From Nitrososphaeria archaeon (GTDB lineage Archaea > Thermoproteota > Nitrososphaeria > Geothermarchaeales > JDFR-13), in the NCBI GenBank assembly GCA_027000765.1, contig JALTNJ010000070.1, positions 1-6,963 of the forward strand: a stretch of DNA of 6,963 bases. Direction: 5' to 3'. A program made the translations under genes and the position numbers. Of this stretch, positions 5,664-6,963 are shown in pieces. Under the pieces are notes generated by a model. That model did not search any database. It worked only from the letters and a program-made list of their open reading frames with translations, and was not told the origin of the DNA. Positions within the stretch are counted from its first letter, which is position 1, and every line of letters starts with the position of its first letter.

Positions 5664-6963
5664 CTATAGATATGTCTTAGGATACCCCTTCTCATCCCAT
5701 CCTCTCAGGGTATAGTATGTTTTTAGCATCTTCTCCAGCTCCCCCCGAGTCACGGAATACTCCCTTCCATCCAGTGTCTTAACTGATTCATTTAGAAGCT
5801 TAGGCGGCAGCATATCATCCTTCTCTGGATCAATCCCAGCTTTTATGTTAAAGACTCGTATCATTGTTCTAACTTCATTTGCCGTTTCCCTAAGCTCTTC
5901 AACTGTCTTCTCAAATCCAGTAACATGTTTAAGCATCTCCCGAGTCAGGTCCCATTCATACAGCATACGTGCGAATCTACATACTATTAGGCTATCGTGG
6001 AGGGATAGGAGGTCTTCCCGATCCACAATATATTTTACTTTCTCCTCACTAGTATCATCAGCATCTATGACTCCCTTTATTTCATATGCATATGCCGTTG
6101 TTCTCAGATGCCCGCCTCCTCTTGTCCCAATCATATATGACAAGGCCATTCCCTTCAGCCTTCTAGGGTCATAACCGCTTAACGAGAGGCCTTTAACATG
6201 TACAGCAATATCCTCCAGCTTAAGCTTCTCCGCCATTATCTTGATGCCCTCGCCCATTAAATGGCCTATGCCTTCTCTCTGCACAATCTTCTCGAAAAGC
6301 CACAGGACACTTTCATAATCTCCAAAGTCTACCGGCCTATCGAGCTTAAGCCTACCTTTTTTGTATGCATAGATTACGAAGGAGATTATATTCCCAGTGT
6401 CAATCGTGTCAATACCATATCTATCACATAGTAAGTTTAATGCAATAAGTTTCTCATAGTCAGATATATCGGTGTTCCCTCCAAAGCTGAAGATGGTTTC
6501 ATACTCTGGTCCTTTAGTCTCGAGGCCCTTAAAGACCCCGGATTTAACAGAGCTTATCTTTCCACAGGCAAATGGACAGTTATAGCATGCAATATTTCTA
6601 TCATAGTATTCTGTGAGGAGAATATCAGGGTTAAGCTTATCAAATTTATCTGTCTGGCCATACTCCCAGTATCTAACTGGGAAGAACCCCATTTTCTGCC
6701 CAGCTATGAACGCAGCTGGAGTCCCGTATTTGCGGTATGAAGCTGCTCCAACAGTTGGGTCATTAGCGATTAGGGATGCCGCCTTCTTGACAAATGCCTT
6801 TAACCCATTTGGATCATGGACCTCAACCCTCTTCTCCCCTGGCTTCAATACAATGGCCTTTAGATTCTTACTTCCCATAACCGCTCCTCCACCGACCCTA
6901 CCGGCTTTAGACTCTCTCTTTGACCTACCATATCCATGGCTTATCGCAGCATATCTAATTAGT
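5664..6963 (-). CDS. aldehyde:ferredoxin oxidoreductase family protein (N-terminus outside window)
   Basis: The frame is open from the right edge (first full codon at 6962) to TAG at 5664. This gives 432 residues of a family usually about 600 long, so roughly 180 N-terminal residues are missing. The ATG at 6878 is internal: it sits in the conserved RVGGGAVMGSKNLKAI motif. Counting from that Met, C98, C101 and C105 (CYNCPFAC) plus C300 match the four [4Fe-4S] ligands of AOR. DRYGID (152-157) and DSLIVC (295-300) correspond to the two DxxGL(C/D) pterin-binding motifs. Other AOR hallmarks are GPEYETIFSFGGN, GYDPRRLKGMALSYMIGTRGG and the closing YYTLRGWDEKGYPKTYL. The enzyme should be cytosolic, with a tungsto- or molybdo-bispterin cofactor, oxidising an aldehyde to its acid with ferredoxin reduction. 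Which paralogue it is (AOR, FOR, GAPOR or WOR type) cannot be settled from this part. It is followed after 81 nt by the rhomboid gene on the same strand. Confidence 0.93.
   Translation of the reverse strand, partial: LIRYAAISHGYGRSKRESKAGRVGGGAVMGSKNLKAIVLKPGEKRVEVHDPNGLKAFVKKAASLIANDPTVGAASYRKYGTPAAFIAGQKMGFFPVRYWEYGQTDKFDKLNPDILLTEYYDRNIACYNCPFACGKISSVKSGVFKGLETKGPEYETIFSFGGNTDISDYEKLIALNLLCDRYGIDTIDTGNIISFVIYAYKKGRLKLDRPVDFGDYESVLWLFEKIVQREGIGHLMGEGIKIMAEKLKLEDIAVHVKGLSLSGYDPRRLKGMALSYMIGTRGGGHLRTTAYAYEIKGVIDADDTSEEKVKYIVDREDLLSLHDSLIVCRFARMLYEWDLTREMLKHVTGFEKTVEELRETANEVRTMIRVFNIKAGIDPEKDDMLPPKLLNESVKTLDGREYSVTRGELEKMLKTYYTLRGWDEKGYPKTYL

Overview
The window looks like archaeal DNA, most likely from a thermophilic member of the Thermoproteota/TACK or Korarchaeota-like lineages. 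I cannot name the species. The evidence is archaeal TATA-like boxes about 26-30 nt upstream of several starts, GGTGA-type Shine-Dalgarno sites on others, heavy use of AGA/AGG and ATA codons, T-rich terminators, and the gene content: a tungsten/molybdenum aldehyde:ferredoxin oxidoreductase (AOR), an ACT-V4R protein and a DUF6125-type protein. There are no rRNA or tRNA genes, insertion sequences, CRISPR arrays or phage genes. No gene-free stretch exceeds about 220 nt.

Layout: only the first gene (1-441, cut by the left edge) is on the + strand. It encodes the C-terminal part of a small four-cysteine protein of the DUF6125 type. It converges on a minus-strand array that fills the rest of the window. 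In order of transcription the array is: an AOR family protein (5664-6963, N-terminus beyond the right edge); a rhomboid intramembrane protease (4953-5582); a BadF/BadG-type ATPase related to N-acetylglucosamine kinase (3969-4931), which starts 21 nt after the rhomboid stop; a cation-diffusion-facilitator-like membrane protein (3102-3926) with its own TATA box; an ACT-V4R two-domain protein (2170-2934); and a nine-heme c-type cytochrome (556-1953) with its own promoter region. Two seven-base T tracts face each other between the convergent genes at 468-474 (+) and 542-548 (-).

How the genes relate: AOR, rhomboid and kinase may be cotranscribed, with the last two clearly linked. The last three genes probably have separate promoters. 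AOR (ferredoxin-linked oxidation) and the multiheme cytochrome (electron transfer outside the membrane) both point to a redox metabolism, but nothing in the sequence ties them directly together.

The most interesting item is the cytochrome. It has nine CxxCH motifs, a cleavable-looking signal, a GFHNP helix signature like the NrfA/hydroxylamine-oxidoreductase class, a six-heptad coiled-coil stalk and a C-terminal membrane anchor. This looks like a surface-displayed redox head on a stalk. Its substrate or partner cannot be read from the sequence.
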